A program made the position numbers and the translations under genes. A stretch of DNA of 64,000 nucleotides from Acetatifactor sp. Lineage in GTDB: Bacteria > Bacillota > Clostridia > Lachnospirales > Lachnospiraceae. Shown in pieces: positions 51,165 to 61,000 of this stretch. Every line of letters starts with the position of its first letter. Position 1 is the first letter of the stretch. Location of the stretch: positions 62,001 to 126,000 of the forward strand of contig JAILLF010000037.1 of NCBI GenBank assembly GCA_024693365.1. The letters run 5' to 3'. The notes below the pieces were generated by a model. The model was not told the origin of the DNA and searched no databases. It worked only from the letters and a program-made list of their open reading frames with translations.

Positions 51165-52091
51165 ATGAGTGAAGAGATGATGAAGAAGGTTGACGAAAAG
51201 AAAGAGAAAAAGAACAAGGGAACGCTTGTCAGACTGATCGTTATGATCGTTGTCCTTGGAATTTTGGTTGGCATTGGATTTCTTTCCCAGGTATTCAGCT
51301 TTGAAGATCTGGAGAACGTAAACTTTAGCTTTGCGACGCTTTGGAAGCTACTGGTCATGATCGCGTGCGTGATCGCCGTTGAGACCTTGCTGGTATTCCT
51401 GCTGGGACTCCCGAAGCCCAAGAATCACAGGGTCCGCTCCATTCTTTCCATCTTTTCAAGCCTGATGAAGTACGTGGCTGCCATCGTAATCCTCTGCTGG
51501 GGGTTGTCCATCCTTGGCGTGAACGTTTCCACCATCGTGGCCAGCGTCGGGATCGTGGCTTTGATCGTTGGTTTCTCCGCTGAGAGCCTGATCGCGGACG
51601 TGGTGACAGGGGCATTCATGATCTTTGAAAACCATTACAACGTCGGCGACATCATTGAGGTCGACGGCTTCCGCGGCACCGTGACGGACATTGGCATCCG
51701 CACGACCTGCATCACGGATCCGGGCGACAACGTTAAGATCGTAAACAATTCCTCCATGAAGAACATCCTAAACCGTTCTGACAGAACGTCCCGCAGCATC
51801 AGTGACATTGGCATCCCGTACGCTACGGATCTGGAAAAGCTCGAGAGCGAGATCCCGGGATTGATGAAGGAAATCTTTGAGAAGCATAAGGACGTGATGA
51901 AGGAAGAGCCCAAGTACCTGGGCGTGAACGAGCTTGCGGACAGCGCAGTCATTTTGCGCTTCCTGGTGTTTGTGGATGAGAAGGACATTTATTCCGGAGC
52001 AAGAATTTTGAATCATGACCTGCTCCTTGGCTTTAGAAAGCTTGGCGTGGAGGTACCGTTCCCTCAGGTGGACGTGCATATGGACAAGTAA
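51165..52091 (+). CDS. MscS-family mechanosensitive channel
   Basis: 308 residues; ATG 51165 follows AAGGAGG. After a Lys-rich N-terminus there are three or four membrane helices, with the pore-lining helix around IVASVGIVALIVGFSAESLIADVVTG. The cytoplasmic beta domain begins FENHYNVGDIIEVDGFRGTVTDIGIRTT, the MscS signature. It releases solutes on osmotic downshock. Confidence 0.93.
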   Translation: MSEEMMKKVDEKKEKKNKGTLVRLIVMIVVLGILVGIGFLSQVFSFEDLENVNFSFATLWKLLVMIACVIAVETLLVFLLGLPKPKNHRVRSILSIFSSLMKYVAAIVILCWGLSILGVNVSTIVASVGIVALIVGFSAESLIADVVTGAFMIFENHYNVGDIIEVDGFRGTVTDIGIRTTCITDPGDNVKIVNNSSMKNILNRSDRTSRSISDIGIPYATDLEKLESEIPGLMKEIFEKHKDVMKEEPKYLGVNELADSAVILRFLVFVDEKDIYSGARILNHDLLLGFRKLGVEVPFPQVDVHMDK

Positions 52092-52141
52092 GCCTTTTTG
52101 CAAAAGTAACAGAAAATCTTTTTGCAAGGAGGTGAGCACAC

Positions 52142-53596
52142 TTGGAATTTGAACGATTGCCGGAAGAATTTGCGAGACCGCCCATGGAACCGGCCACGGC
52201 AATGGAGCCCAAAGGCATGCCGGAGGAGATTTTTTCCACGCAGGAGCAAAGAGGCGATAAGCCAGGGGATGAGTTTGAGGGAAAGAGCGGAGGATCCGCC
52301 GGGGATGGGGAAGACGGCAGCAGGCACGGGCTTGTGAAAAAGCTCATGATGATGCCGGTCGTGACGACGATTGCCACGCTGTCCATCGTCTTTGCCTCAT
52401 ACGGAGTGGATCCTTTAGGGGATGATTTCTTAAACCGTGAAGGTTATTATGATTACGCAAAGGAACATGACAAAGAGCATGATAAGGATCACGACAGGTC
52501 CGGAGATCACGGACGGTCTACTGGACGAGAGAACGTCAGGGAGTATCCGGGAGATCTGACGGATGCCCGCGTTCAAGTTATTTACGTGCCTACCGGGGAG
52601 GAATACTATGCGGAAGGCACGGGAGAAGCCGCGCTTGCGGATGCCCGTGAATGGGTCAGGGAGCAGGGCGGTGATCCGGACAGCCTGACCTACGTAAATG
52701 ACTACGTAACGTACCAGAAGAAGGCTGACGGGCCTATCGTGGGTGATGAGGATGATCTCGAAGGTGCTTATGATCCCTTTGGAAACATTCATGAAGTGGA
52801 AACGCTTCACGTGATATATTATGCTTATGCGAGCGTAGATGACGTCCCTGCCGATTTTGGGAATGATTTTGACGATCATAATGAGATCGATGAATTTTAT
52901 TTTCCGGAGCTTAGCAACTTAGATCCTGACTTTGAGGGGAATTACGCATATACCCAACTTTTCAATCCGCCGTTTCTTGGATCGGAAGAGTTTGTAAGAA
53001 TGGGTTTTTCCGGGGATCAGGAGTACACCTATCTTCATGCCGGGCAGTATTGGAAGGAACAGCTTGGAGCACAAGAGGTTCTTCGCAGTGACGTATCCTA
53101 CGATGCCGAGAGAAACGTCCTCACGCTCCATGACTGCGAGGCAGACCTTCTCGACGTGAACCTGATGGGAAATGGGTTTACCATTGAACTGATTGGGAAC
53201 AACTACGTGAATCAGGTGGTGATCTGGGGCTATCATTATGGAGGAAGCGTCAGATTCACCGGATCGGGAAGCCTTGTGATCAACGATCATTATGCGAGAG
53301 AGGACGGAGGCTTGATCCTAAAGGCCGAAGACAGTGAGAGTTGTATCATGGTGGAGGATGACGTGATCCTGGAAATCTATGGAAGTAACGGCGAGCAGTA
53401 TATGCCTGCAATCCTGGTGCTGGAGTCTGACATGGATCCCGTGCTCTATCATTCTCCGGCAGTGGAGGTTTATGCTAAGTCGTCCGCGACCGGCTCTTCT
53501 GGAGAGGGCACTATGGTCCGGGAGGATGACGCTTTTGTAATCACGGCGCCGGACGGCACCGTGGCTGATTACGTACATTTTGCACCAAAGGAATAG
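52142..53596 (+). CDS. Membrane-anchored extracellular protein of unknown function
   Basis: 484 residues, TTG start with AAGGAGG nine bases upstream. Residues 1-65 are acidic and Pro-rich, followed by one membrane helix (MPVVTTIATLSIVFASYG, about 71-88), so most of the chain is outside the cell. A charged His/Asp-rich segment follows. The last 150 residues contain beta-repeat patterns (NVLTLHDCEADLLDVNLMG, GSVRFTGSGSLVIND, ESCIMVEDDVILEIYG) like the carbohydrate-facing beta-helical stretch of other Lachnospiraceae surface proteins, including 7128-10661. It lacks the C-terminal module. I do not recognise a family. Confidence 0.65.
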   Translation: MEFERLPEEFARPPMEPATAMEPKGMPEEIFSTQEQRGDKPGDEFEGKSGGSAGDGEDGSRHGLVKKLMMMPVVTTIATLSIVFASYGVDPLGDDFLNREGYYDYAKEHDKEHDKDHDRSGDHGRSTGRENVREYPGDLTDARVQVIYVPTGEEYYAEGTGEAALADAREWVREQGGDPDSLTYVNDYVTYQKKADGPIVGDEDDLEGAYDPFGNIHEVETLHVIYYAYASVDDVPADFGNDFDDHNEIDEFYFPELSNLDPDFEGNYAYTQLFNPPFLGSEEFVRMGFSGDQEYTYLHAGQYWKEQLGAQEVLRSDVSYDAERNVLTLHDCEADLLDVNLMGNGFTIELIGNNYVNQVVIWGYHYGGSVRFTGSGSLVINDHYAREDGGLILKAEDSESCIMVEDDVILEIYGSNGEQYMPAILVLESDMDPVLYHSPAVEVYAKSSATGSSGEGTMVREDDAFVITAPDGTVADYVHFAPKE

Positions 53597-53602
53597 ACTG
53601 AC

Positions 53603-55039
53603 ATGCATTACGCAAAAGACAAATTTAACTGGAAAGATTTTTTGATGAAGGTGGCAGTGATCGCCATACCGGTGGCACTGCAGAATCTGTTGACAACCAC
53701 CGGTTCCATGGTGGATACCATGATGATCGCCTCGTTGGGGCAAACGGAAGTGGGCGCAGTGGGCCTCTGCGCCCAGTTCTCGTCCTTAATGTTCAGCGGT
53801 TATTGGGGATTTGTGGGCGGCGGAATGCTGTTCATTTCCCAATACTGGGGGGCAAAGGATGAGGATGGCATCAACCGTTCTTACGGCCTGACGCTCACCT
53901 GCATGATGACCGTCGCCATATTGTTCTGCATTCTTGGAACGGTGTTTCCGGAGACTGTCATGAAATTATATACTGACAAGGAAGCCATCCAAAGGATCGG
54001 CGTGGAGTATTTGAGGATTGCCGCGTTTTCGTATCCGCTGATGGTCTTTTCCATGGCCATGGCGGTGATGCTCCGTTGTACGGAAAGAGTGCGCCTCCCG
54101 TTGTATGGATCCGTGGCTTCCGTGGCTGTTAACGTGGCATTAAACTGGGTGCTGATCTTTGGACATTTGGGATGTCCGGCCATGGGCGTTCGCGGCGCGG
54201 CGCTTGCAACCGTGATTGCGCAGTGTGCGGGAATCCTGGTGATCATGACTCTGTCCAAGGTTGCAAGGCACCCGTATCTTTTTGCCGTGAAACGGCATTT
54301 CCAATGGGATGCGCAGCTCATCCGGGCGTATTTTAGAAAGTGCGCGCCCATCCTTGCAAACGAGATTTTGATCGGTGTTGGCAACATGATGATCAACGTT
54401 GTCCTGGGAAGGCAGCCGGAGGAGGCCATTGCCGCTCTCGCCGTGTTTAGAACACTGGAAGGTTTGGTGATCGGATTCTTTGCCGGATTTTCCAATGCAT
54501 CCTCTATTTTGGTCGGCAAGGAGGTTGGCGCGGGGAACCTGCGGACGGCCTACGTAAGGGCTTGGCGGTTGGTGTATCTTTGCCAATTGTTTATTGGACT
54601 AGTTGGCGTCACGCTGATCGCGCTGCATACGCCGATCCTAAGTCTTATGGGAATGAAAGGCGAAAGCTTCCGCATTGCCTTCGGGCTTGTCTGCATCTTT
54701 GCCGTGGCGGCGGTGATCCGCATGGGAAACTGGGTACAGAACGATACCTACCGCGCAGCGGGAGATGCCGTGTACGGAACAGTACTGGAGATCGTATTCA
54801 TGTGGGTAATGCTCATCCCGCTGGTATGGTTTTCCGGTATGGTCTGGCACCTGCCGACGCTTGTGGTGTTTGCCTTCTGTTATTCGGATGAACCCATCCG
54901 GTACGTACTGATGCAGATCCATCTGTTCCGGGGCACTTGGATCAAACCCGTGACGGAGGAGGGAAAGAGGGCACTGGAGGAATTCAGACAGTCCGGAATG
55001 GGCAGGTTGCGTAAAGAATCAAGTGGAAACGGACGATAA
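53603..55039 (+). CDS. MATE-family efflux transporter
   Basis: 478 residues with 12 membrane segments. It starts just after the previous gene. AIPVALQNLLTTTGSMVDTMMIASLGQTEVGAVGL is the family's typical N-terminal stretch, repeated at residue 240 as CAPILANEILIGVGNMMINV. It is a sodium- or proton-driven exporter of cationic compounds; the substrate cannot be predicted. Confidence 0.9.
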   Translation: MHYAKDKFNWKDFLMKVAVIAIPVALQNLLTTTGSMVDTMMIASLGQTEVGAVGLCAQFSSLMFSGYWGFVGGGMLFISQYWGAKDEDGINRSYGLTLTCMMTVAILFCILGTVFPETVMKLYTDKEAIQRIGVEYLRIAAFSYPLMVFSMAMAVMLRCTERVRLPLYGSVASVAVNVALNWVLIFGHLGCPAMGVRGAALATVIAQCAGILVIMTLSKVARHPYLFAVKRHFQWDAQLIRAYFRKCAPILANEILIGVGNMMINVVLGRQPEEAIAALAVFRTLEGLVIGFFAGFSNASSILVGKEVGAGNLRTAYVRAWRLVYLCQLFIGLVGVTLIALHTPILSLMGMKGESFRIAFGLVCIFAVAAVIRMGNWVQNDTYRAAGDAVYGTVLEIVFMWVMLIPLVWFSGMVWHLPTLVVFAFCYSDEPIRYVLMQIHLFRGTWIKPVTEEGKRALEEFRQSGMGRLRKESSGNGR

Positions 55040-55091
55040 ATGAATTGGGGTAAGGTGATATCCCCAAATAAGGCAGCGAGGAGAAGGAACG

Positions 55092-55331
55092 ATGTGGAGT
55101 TTGAAAACCATACTGATTGGCCTTTGTGTATTCATAGGAGCCGGATTTGTGGCGTACGTCATAGAAGCCATTATTTTCCGGAATAACGGTACGATTGGGC
55201 GATATGAATCGCTCTGGGCTTATTTCAGAAAAATTGATCAAAAAAAAGGGAACGTAGCCGCACTGGTTTGGGCGATCATATGGATCATAGTGATCATCCT
55301 GGCGGCGCTGTTTATCTATCTGGCCTCTTGA
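55092..55331 (+). CDS. Small two-helix membrane protein
   Basis: 79 residues, GAGGAGAAGG before ATG 55092. Membrane helices lie at about 7-27 and 57-77, joined by a charged loop (RNNGTIGRYESLWAYFRK). No known family. It lies between the MATE gene and the shikimate-kinase fusion. Confidence 0.65.
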   Translation: MWSLKTILIGLCVFIGAGFVAYVIEAIIFRNNGTIGRYESLWAYFRKIDQKKGNVAALVWAIIWIIVIILAALFIYLAS

Positions 55332-55407
55332 CGGACGGGGAAAGGCGGGAGCGTAAAGCAGGAGAGGAACGGCGTGGCCGGACTGCCTGAATGACAAGGG
55401 GAAAAAC

Positions 55408-56694
55408 ATGGACAATTTGATTTTGATCGGCATGCCGGGAGCGGGCAAGAGCACGGTGGGCGTGGTCCTGGCCAAAAGACTTGGATACCGTTTTTTAGAC
55501 TCTGATCTTGTGATCCAGGAGCATTACGGAAAGCTTTTGCAGGAGCTGATAGCAGAGTTTGGCGTGGAAGGCTTCTGGGACATAGAAGACGAAGTGAATG
55601 CATCCATCAAATGCAAGCAGACGGTGATTGCCACGGGAGGAAGCGCGGTCTATGGCAAGAAGGCCATGAAGCACTTTCAGAAAACGGGGAAGATCATATA
55701 TCTGCAGCTCCCTTACGAAGAGATTGCGGAGCGCGTGGGAGACCTTGAGACCAGGGGCGTGACGGTGCGCCCCGGGCAGACGCTGGAGGAACTCTATGAA
55801 GAGCGGCTTCCCATGTACGCAAGGCTGGCGGATCTGACAATCGACTGTGAAGGAAAGACGCTTCGGGAAATCGTGGTCGAAATCTGTGACAGGCTGGATG
55901 AGCTTTCGGACAAAAAGAAAGCCGGAAAAACGGTTCCGAAGGCGGGAGAGTCCTCACGGAAGGAAATCCTAAAGGACAAGGACATACGAGAGCCCTTGTT
56001 CTCTTTTCTGGAAGAATATTATGGCAAGATGCGCATTATTGAAGAAAAGACCATGGGACGTTCCCGCGCGGACGTCGTGATGGTGGTGCCGGACGCGCTT
56101 TACGGCATTGAGATTAAGAGCGATGCGGATACCTACGTGCGTCTTTCGGATCAGATTAGGGACTATGATCAGTATTTTGACTACAATATCGTCGTTGTGG
56201 GCACCAGCCACGGAGAGCACGTGCCGGAGCACGTACCGCCATATTGGGGAATCATCACCGTGGAGATCGTGGATGGCAACTTCGATTTTTACGTGCTTCG
56301 AAAGCCACTTCCCAATCCGAAGGTAAAGTGGAAGCGAAAGCTGGAGCTCCTTTGGAGACCGGAGCTGGCACAGATCCAGGAATGGAATGACATGCCGAAA
56401 TATAAAGACCTCAGCAAGGCAAAGGTCAGCGAGAAGATTCTTGAGCGAGTGCCGGAGTTAATAGCGGACGAGCTTCTGCGGACGCAGGTCAGTGAGATCC
56501 TGTTTGAACGTGATTATTCCAAGGTGAAAGAAGTGCTTGCGGAGTATCGCAAGGGAGAACTCCAAAAGCAGATGGAAAAGGAGACGGATCCCGAAAAGCT
56601 AAAGGAACTTCAGGAAAAAGCAAAGAAGGCAAGGGAAGCCGGCAAGAATTTACCTAAGAGGTTAAAACGCAGAAGACGAAGACGCCTCACCTAA
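55408..56694 (+). CDS. Shikimate kinase-like domain fused to sce7726-type nuclease-fold domain
   Basis: 428 residues. Residues 1-165 read as shikimate kinase: P-loop GMPGAGKST (8-16), FLDSDLVIQEHYG with its Asp pair, ATGGSAVYG, and LQLPYEEIAERV with a lid-like TRGVTVRPGQTLEEL. From about 190 the chain matches the sce7726 family: DKDIREPLFSFL, EEKTMGRSRADVVMV, YGIEIKSDADTYVRLSDQI and HVPPYWGIITVE. D-x-E-x-K there is a PD-(D/E)xK-like site. The chain ends in a very basic run, possibly for nucleic-acid binding. Aromatic-pathway genes are absent here, so the kinase may have another substrate. The fusion is open from end to end with no frameshift. Confidence 0.8.
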   Translation: MDNLILIGMPGAGKSTVGVVLAKRLGYRFLDSDLVIQEHYGKLLQELIAEFGVEGFWDIEDEVNASIKCKQTVIATGGSAVYGKKAMKHFQKTGKIIYLQLPYEEIAERVGDLETRGVTVRPGQTLEELYEERLPMYARLADLTIDCEGKTLREIVVEICDRLDELSDKKKAGKTVPKAGESSRKEILKDKDIREPLFSFLEEYYGKMRIIEEKTMGRSRADVVMVVPDALYGIEIKSDADTYVRLSDQIRDYDQYFDYNIVVVGTSHGEHVPEHVPPYWGIITVEIVDGNFDFYVLRKPLPNPKVKWKRKLELLWRPELAQIQEWNDMPKYKDLSKAKVSEKILERVPELIADELLRTQVSEILFERDYSKVKEVLAEYRKGELQKQMEKETDPEKLKELQEKAKKAREAGKNLPKRLKRRRRRRLT

Positions 56695-56846
56695 GAAAAC
56701 TAGCTGGTCCGCACGGAGAACGTGTCGGAAGCACAAAGGAAGCAGAAAAAAGGATGAAGGCACAAAAGGCGGAACAACAAAGGATGGAAGCACAAAGAAC
56801 GGAAGCACAAAAGACGGCAGCATTTGTGGACGTAAGGGGGAGAGCG

Positions 56847-57650
56847 GTGCATACGAGCGTGTTTATTATCGATGACGAGGTGGAACTGACGGAATACACG
56901 GCAAAGTACTTTAACATGTCAGGCGTGAAGACGGATTATGCGTTTGACGCGCAGTCAGCCCTCGATTATCTGGAGGAGAACACGGTCAGCCTGATTCTTT
57001 TGGACATTAATTTGGGTGGAGACTCGGGCTTTGACCTTTGTCAAAAACTCCGGAAGGAGACAGACGTGCCGATCCTGTTCATCAGCGCGAGATCCAGCGA
57101 GGATGACATGATGCTGGCCCTGAACATCGGCGGTGACGATTACGTTTGCAAGCCATATTCGCTGGGGGTTTTGCTGGCAAAGGTCAAGGCGGTCCTGAAG
57201 CGTTATGAGAACAGTCAGAAGGCCGGGACGGATATGGCGCAAGGCGGAGCGATGCAGGAAGAAAACATGGTGCAAAGCAGGCCCGGGCAGAGCGGAAGTA
57301 ATGCGGCGCAAGGTGGAAACAAGGGATCCGACGACGTTACGCAGCAAAGCATCGTGAGATTTGGAGAAATCACCGTGGACCTTCGAAGCGGCATTGTGAA
57401 GGGAAAGAACGGAGAGGAACGTCTCAAGGCCATGGAGTATAAGATTCTCAGCTATCTTTTGCGGAATAAAAACAGGATCATTTCAAAGGATGAGTTTTTT
57501 GAGAAGATCTGGGAGACGGAATTTGTGGGTGACGTGACGCTGAACGTTCACGTGCGTCACCTGCGGGAGAAGCTGGAAGAGAACCCCAAAGAACCAAAAT
57601 ATATCAAGACGGTTTGGGGAGTGGGTTTTATATTGGAATACCAGGAATAG
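56847..57650 (+). CDS. OmpR/PhoB-family response regulator
   Basis: 267 residues from GTG 56847, which has GGGGGAGA upstream; an open frame back to ATG 56754 would add 31 residues of Glu/Gln/Lys/Ala repeats. Receiver: D9/D10, phosphoacceptor D53 (LILLDINLGG), and CKPYSLGVL with the conserved Lys. A 50-residue Gly/Gln-rich linker is unusually long. The winged-helix DNA-binding domain covers about 170-267 (GEITVDLRSGIV, NVHVRHLREKLEE). Partner of the kinase at 59625; the beta-helix gene lies between them. Confidence 0.88.
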   Translation: MHTSVFIIDDEVELTEYTAKYFNMSGVKTDYAFDAQSALDYLEENTVSLILLDINLGGDSGFDLCQKLRKETDVPILFISARSSEDDMMLALNIGGDDYVCKPYSLGVLLAKVKAVLKRYENSQKAGTDMAQGGAMQEENMVQSRPGQSGSNAAQGGNKGSDDVTQQSIVRFGEITVDLRSGIVKGKNGEERLKAMEYKILSYLLRNKNRIISKDEFFEKIWETEFVGDVTLNVHVRHLREKLEENPKEPKYIKTVWGVGFILEYQE

Positions 57651-57659
57651 GGGGACAAA

Positions 57660-59621
57660 ATGGTGGAAGCAAAAACATTGGCAGACGGCAGGGAGTTTTC
57701 TTTTTGGGAGAGGGAGACAGTTTACGAGAGGGAATTATACGTACTGCAGCAGGATCCGAATGCCTCGGATGAAAATGACGGCAGCAGACAGGCACCGTTC
57801 AAGACGATTCAGGCAGCTGCCAGGATTGCCACGCCTGGGACGCACGTACTGATCGGGCCGGGCGTTTACCGCGAGTTTGTATCTCCGACCATGGGGGGTG
57901 ACGGTCCGGACCGCATGATTTGTTATGAGGCGATGGAGAAGGGAACCGTGATCATCAAAGCCTCCGAAGAGATTCATTCGTTCCAAAAGAGCGAGGGTTG
58001 GAGAACGATGGGCAGGGGAGCCTTCCTGCAGGGCGAAAGGCCGGAGGGCATGAAGATCTGGGCGCACAGACTGGATCCGGATACGTTCCGTGGCTACAAT
58101 CCTTTCTGTGCCGTGAATATTTTGCATGACAGACTGTTTATCGAATATGAGAAGACGGACATGACGCCTTATCTAAACAGGCGGGGCATGATCTTTTGTG
58201 ACGGCAGGCCGTTAAAGCAAATGCCGCTCAGTGACATGCTTGGCGATGAGGACGGCACGTACTGGGTGGAGGCAAACGGACAGTGCATTCATTTCAGGCT
58301 TCCCGGGGATGCGGATCCCGCGGATCATTGCATTGAGATCACCGTGAGGGAACAGTGCTTTGCGCCGACCGAGCCGTTCCTTAGCTATATCAAGGTCAAG
58401 GGCATCGTCTGTGCGCATGCCGCCATGGGAGCCCCGATCCCGCAGCGCGGTGCCATTTCTGCATACCGCGGTCATCACTGGGTCATTGAGGACTGTACCG
58501 TGGATTGGTCAAATGCAACGGGCATTGATATCGGAAATGAGTGTTGGCATCATGAGTTTGATCATGCGCAGGAGGTTGGTTTCAGCGTGATCAGAAGATG
58601 TCATATCAAGGATGCGGGTGTTTGTGGCATTGCCGGACTCTACGCCCAGGGCATGCTGATTGAGGATAACCTGATTGAAGGCACGGGTTGGCAGAAGATG
58701 GAGCTTTCGTGGGAGGCAGGCGGTATCAAGCTTCACAACAGCGTGAACGGACTGTTCCGGAGAAACGTGTTTCGCAGAACGTATCGTGCGGATCATTTGT
58801 GGCTGGACTGCGGCAACGTCAATAACCGCATTACGCAGAACCTGTTTTTGGACGGCATTGAGCAGCGTGAGGCCATTTTTATCGAATGTACGAGGGAAGG
58901 CGTCAACCTGATCGACAACAATATCTTCTGGAACGTGGAAGGGCGTTTTGATCCCGCCAAGATCCCCAACAGGCCAGGCTCCACCGGATGGTATCGCATG
59001 GTGGAGGATGATATCATCAATGGTTACGCGGTGTACGGTGAGGGAACGGATCGCATGCAGATTGTGAACAATCTGATCGGAAAATGCAGGGCATATGCAT
59101 ATTATGCAAAGCCCGTGGCGTTCCGTCTTATGCCCGGAGACCGCGGCGGTACCTCCAGGGACGCAAAGCTTTTGAACAATATCATTTATGACTGCGGCGA
59201 GGGTGCAATCTGCTTCCCGACGAAGGACAATGCCTCCGATGGCAATGCCTTTGTGAGACAGATGCACGGAGGTGACCTTAGGATTATGTATCCTGCACCG
59301 GAAGTATGCCTTGACCTGAAATCCTGGAGGGAATTCTACGGATTTGACTTAAACGGTTCGGAAGGCTGGTTTGATTTTGAAGTGGATACGGAGAAGCTTA
59401 CGCTGAGGGTGACAAAGAGCAAGATGACGCCGCCCGGATTTGGACCGGTAGATCCGGCGCGTTTTGTCTACGCTCCGGAGGAGCTGAAAAAGGTTGCGGC
59501 AGACCCGCGCATTACTTTGGATCTGACGGGAAAGGAAAGAGCGGGAGAGACGGCGTTGCCCGGACCTTTCGCAGAATTAAACGTGGAAGTGGAGTATTCC
59601 ATTGATCCCAGAAAGCAGTAA
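57660..59621 (+). CDS. Right-handed parallel beta-helix protein
   Basis: 653 residues, GGGGGA before ATG 57660. The N-terminus (ELYVLQQDPNASDENDGSRQAPFKTIQAAARIATPGTHVLI split here as a DxxxSDxNDGS...PFKTIQAA pattern) fits the DUF1565/pectin-lyase-like start. Many short helix turns follow (DCTVDWSNATGIDIGN, RRCHIKDAGVCGIAGL, MLIEDNLIEGTGW). No signal peptide, so it is probably cytoplasmic or leaderless. Members act on polysaccharides, but I cannot point to catalytic residues. It lies between the regulator and kinase genes and only nine bases after the regulator. Confidence 0.8.
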   Translation: MVEAKTLADGREFSFWERETVYERELYVLQQDPNASDENDGSRQAPFKTIQAAARIATPGTHVLIGPGVYREFVSPTMGGDGPDRMICYEAMEKGTVIIKASEEIHSFQKSEGWRTMGRGAFLQGERPEGMKIWAHRLDPDTFRGYNPFCAVNILHDRLFIEYEKTDMTPYLNRRGMIFCDGRPLKQMPLSDMLGDEDGTYWVEANGQCIHFRLPGDADPADHCIEITVREQCFAPTEPFLSYIKVKGIVCAHAAMGAPIPQRGAISAYRGHHWVIEDCTVDWSNATGIDIGNECWHHEFDHAQEVGFSVIRRCHIKDAGVCGIAGLYAQGMLIEDNLIEGTGWQKMELSWEAGGIKLHNSVNGLFRRNVFRRTYRADHLWLDCGNVNNRITQNLFLDGIEQREAIFIECTREGVNLIDNNIFWNVEGRFDPAKIPNRPGSTGWYRMVEDDIINGYAVYGEGTDRMQIVNNLIGKCRAYAYYAKPVAFRLMPGDRGGTSRDAKLLNNIIYDCGEGAICFPTKDNASDGNAFVRQMHGGDLRIMYPAPEVCLDLKSWREFYGFDLNGSEGWFDFEVDTEKLTLRVTKSKMTPPGFGPVDPARFVYAPEELKKVAADPRITLDLTGKERAGETALPGPFAELNVEVEYSIDPRKQ

Positions 59622-59624
59622 TAC

Positions 59625-60932
59625 ATGAAGACAAAAGAGATTCTGATGCTGTCCTTCCTTTGCCTTCTGACAGGAATCATCGGGGCGGTCGTTCTTTTGA
59701 AAAGTTCATCGGATCAAACAGCGACAAGCGAATTTACCGTGAAGGTAAATCGGCTTGTCGTTTTCATGGAAAAGAATTGGGATCGATTGGAGCAGGGCGG
59801 CGCCATTGCAAGGAAAACCATGGAGGATAACGCGGCACGGGAATTTGATTACGTGCTCCTAAATGAAGATGGGGACGTTTTATATCAGACAAGGGAAGGA
59901 CTTTCGGTAAACGTCTCGCAGGCAACGTCACGGTTTGACCTGATCCGCGACGTTACGGCTGGCGGGAAGACCGTCGGAAAGGTTTTGATCCATAATGGGT
60001 GGAAGGACGCGGAAGCACGCAAGATGCAGGGGATGGCAGCGCTCTTTTTTGGAATGTCCCTTATCCTCGTCCTATGTATGCTTGGGTATGCGCTTTATCT
60101 AAAAAAGAAGGTGATCCAGCCGTTTGAGCGGATGAAGGGCTTTGCGCAGCAAATTGCCATGGGAAATCTTGACGTGCCTCTGGAGATGGATCGAGGCAAC
60201 GTATTTGGCGCATTTACGCAGAGTTTTGACCTGATGCGCGAGGAACTGAAGGCGTCAAGACTTCGCGAGGAGGCAGCGCTAAACAGCAGGAAGGAATTGA
60301 TCGCACAGCTTTCCCATGACATTAAGACGCCGGTAGCTTCCATCAAGGCCATGGCTGACGTGATGGAGCTTTCGGCCGCGGATGCGGAGCAAAAGCAGAC
60401 CATTCAGGCGATCAATGCCAAGGCGGACCAGATTGACAGACTGGTGTCCAACTTGTTCCATGCCACGCTGGAGGAGCTTGAACGTCTGGAGGTGAACGTG
60501 GAGGAACTCACCAGCGGCGAGATTCAAAGACTGGTTCGGGAGGCAGATCATTTGCGGTTGATAAGGCAAATGAAAATTCCGGAATGCGTGGTACGTGCGG
60601 ATCCGCTCAGACTCAGTCAGGTGATTGGGAACGTGATTTCTAATTCCTACAAATATGCAGGTACGGAGATTGAAATCAATGGATTTTTTGAGAAAACCGC
60701 GGACAAGGATTTCCTGACGATGGAGATCAGTGATCAGGGCGGAGGCGTGCCGGAGGAGGAACTCACGCTGATCCTTGAAAAGTTCAGGAGAGGCTCCAAC
60801 AGCAACGGAAAGGATGGCGCAGGTCTTGGACTTTTCATTTCCAATTATTTGATGATTAAAATGGGAGGAGATTTCGGATGTAAGAATCAAAATGGCGGTT
60901 TTACGATTGTTTTAAAGTTATTACTCGCATAG
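59625..60932 (+). CDS. Sensor histidine kinase (HisKA/HATPase type)
   Basis: 435 residues. Two membrane helices (about 6-26 and 137-158) frame an extracellular domain of about 110 residues. A HAMP-like segment (QPFERMKGFAQQIAMGNLDVPL), H box LSHDIKTPVASIKA, N box VIGNVISNSYKYA, G1 SDQGGGVPEE and G2 GAGLGLFISNYLM give an intact kinase. It is the partner of the regulator at 56847. The exported protein at 61001 begins 68 bases downstream with no terminator between, so the whole group may be cotranscribed. Confidence 0.9.
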   Translation: MKTKEILMLSFLCLLTGIIGAVVLLKSSSDQTATSEFTVKVNRLVVFMEKNWDRLEQGGAIARKTMEDNAAREFDYVLLNEDGDVLYQTREGLSVNVSQATSRFDLIRDVTAGGKTVGKVLIHNGWKDAEARKMQGMAALFFGMSLILVLCMLGYALYLKKKVIQPFERMKGFAQQIAMGNLDVPLEMDRGNVFGAFTQSFDLMREELKASRLREEAALNSRKELIAQLSHDIKTPVASIKAMADVMELSAADAEQKQTIQAINAKADQIDRLVSNLFHATLEELERLEVNVEELTSGEIQRLVREADHLRLIRQMKIPECVVRADPLRLSQVIGNVISNSYKYAGTEIEINGFFEKTADKDFLTMEISDQGGGVPEEELTLILEKFRRGSNSNGKDGAGLGLFISNYLMIKMGGDFGCKNQNGGFTIVLKLLLA

Positions 60933-61000
60933 GGGGAAAAACAGCAAGGGGATGCAATTAAGTGGTAGTGGGGGGAAAATCAGTTTTAAGGGAGGAAGCC

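Noticed and set aside
56754..56846. 31-residue N-terminal extension of the OmpR-type regulator
   Set aside because: A low-complexity Glu/Gln/Lys/Ala stretch without a ribosome site; GTG 56847 has a good site and matches the usual receiver start.
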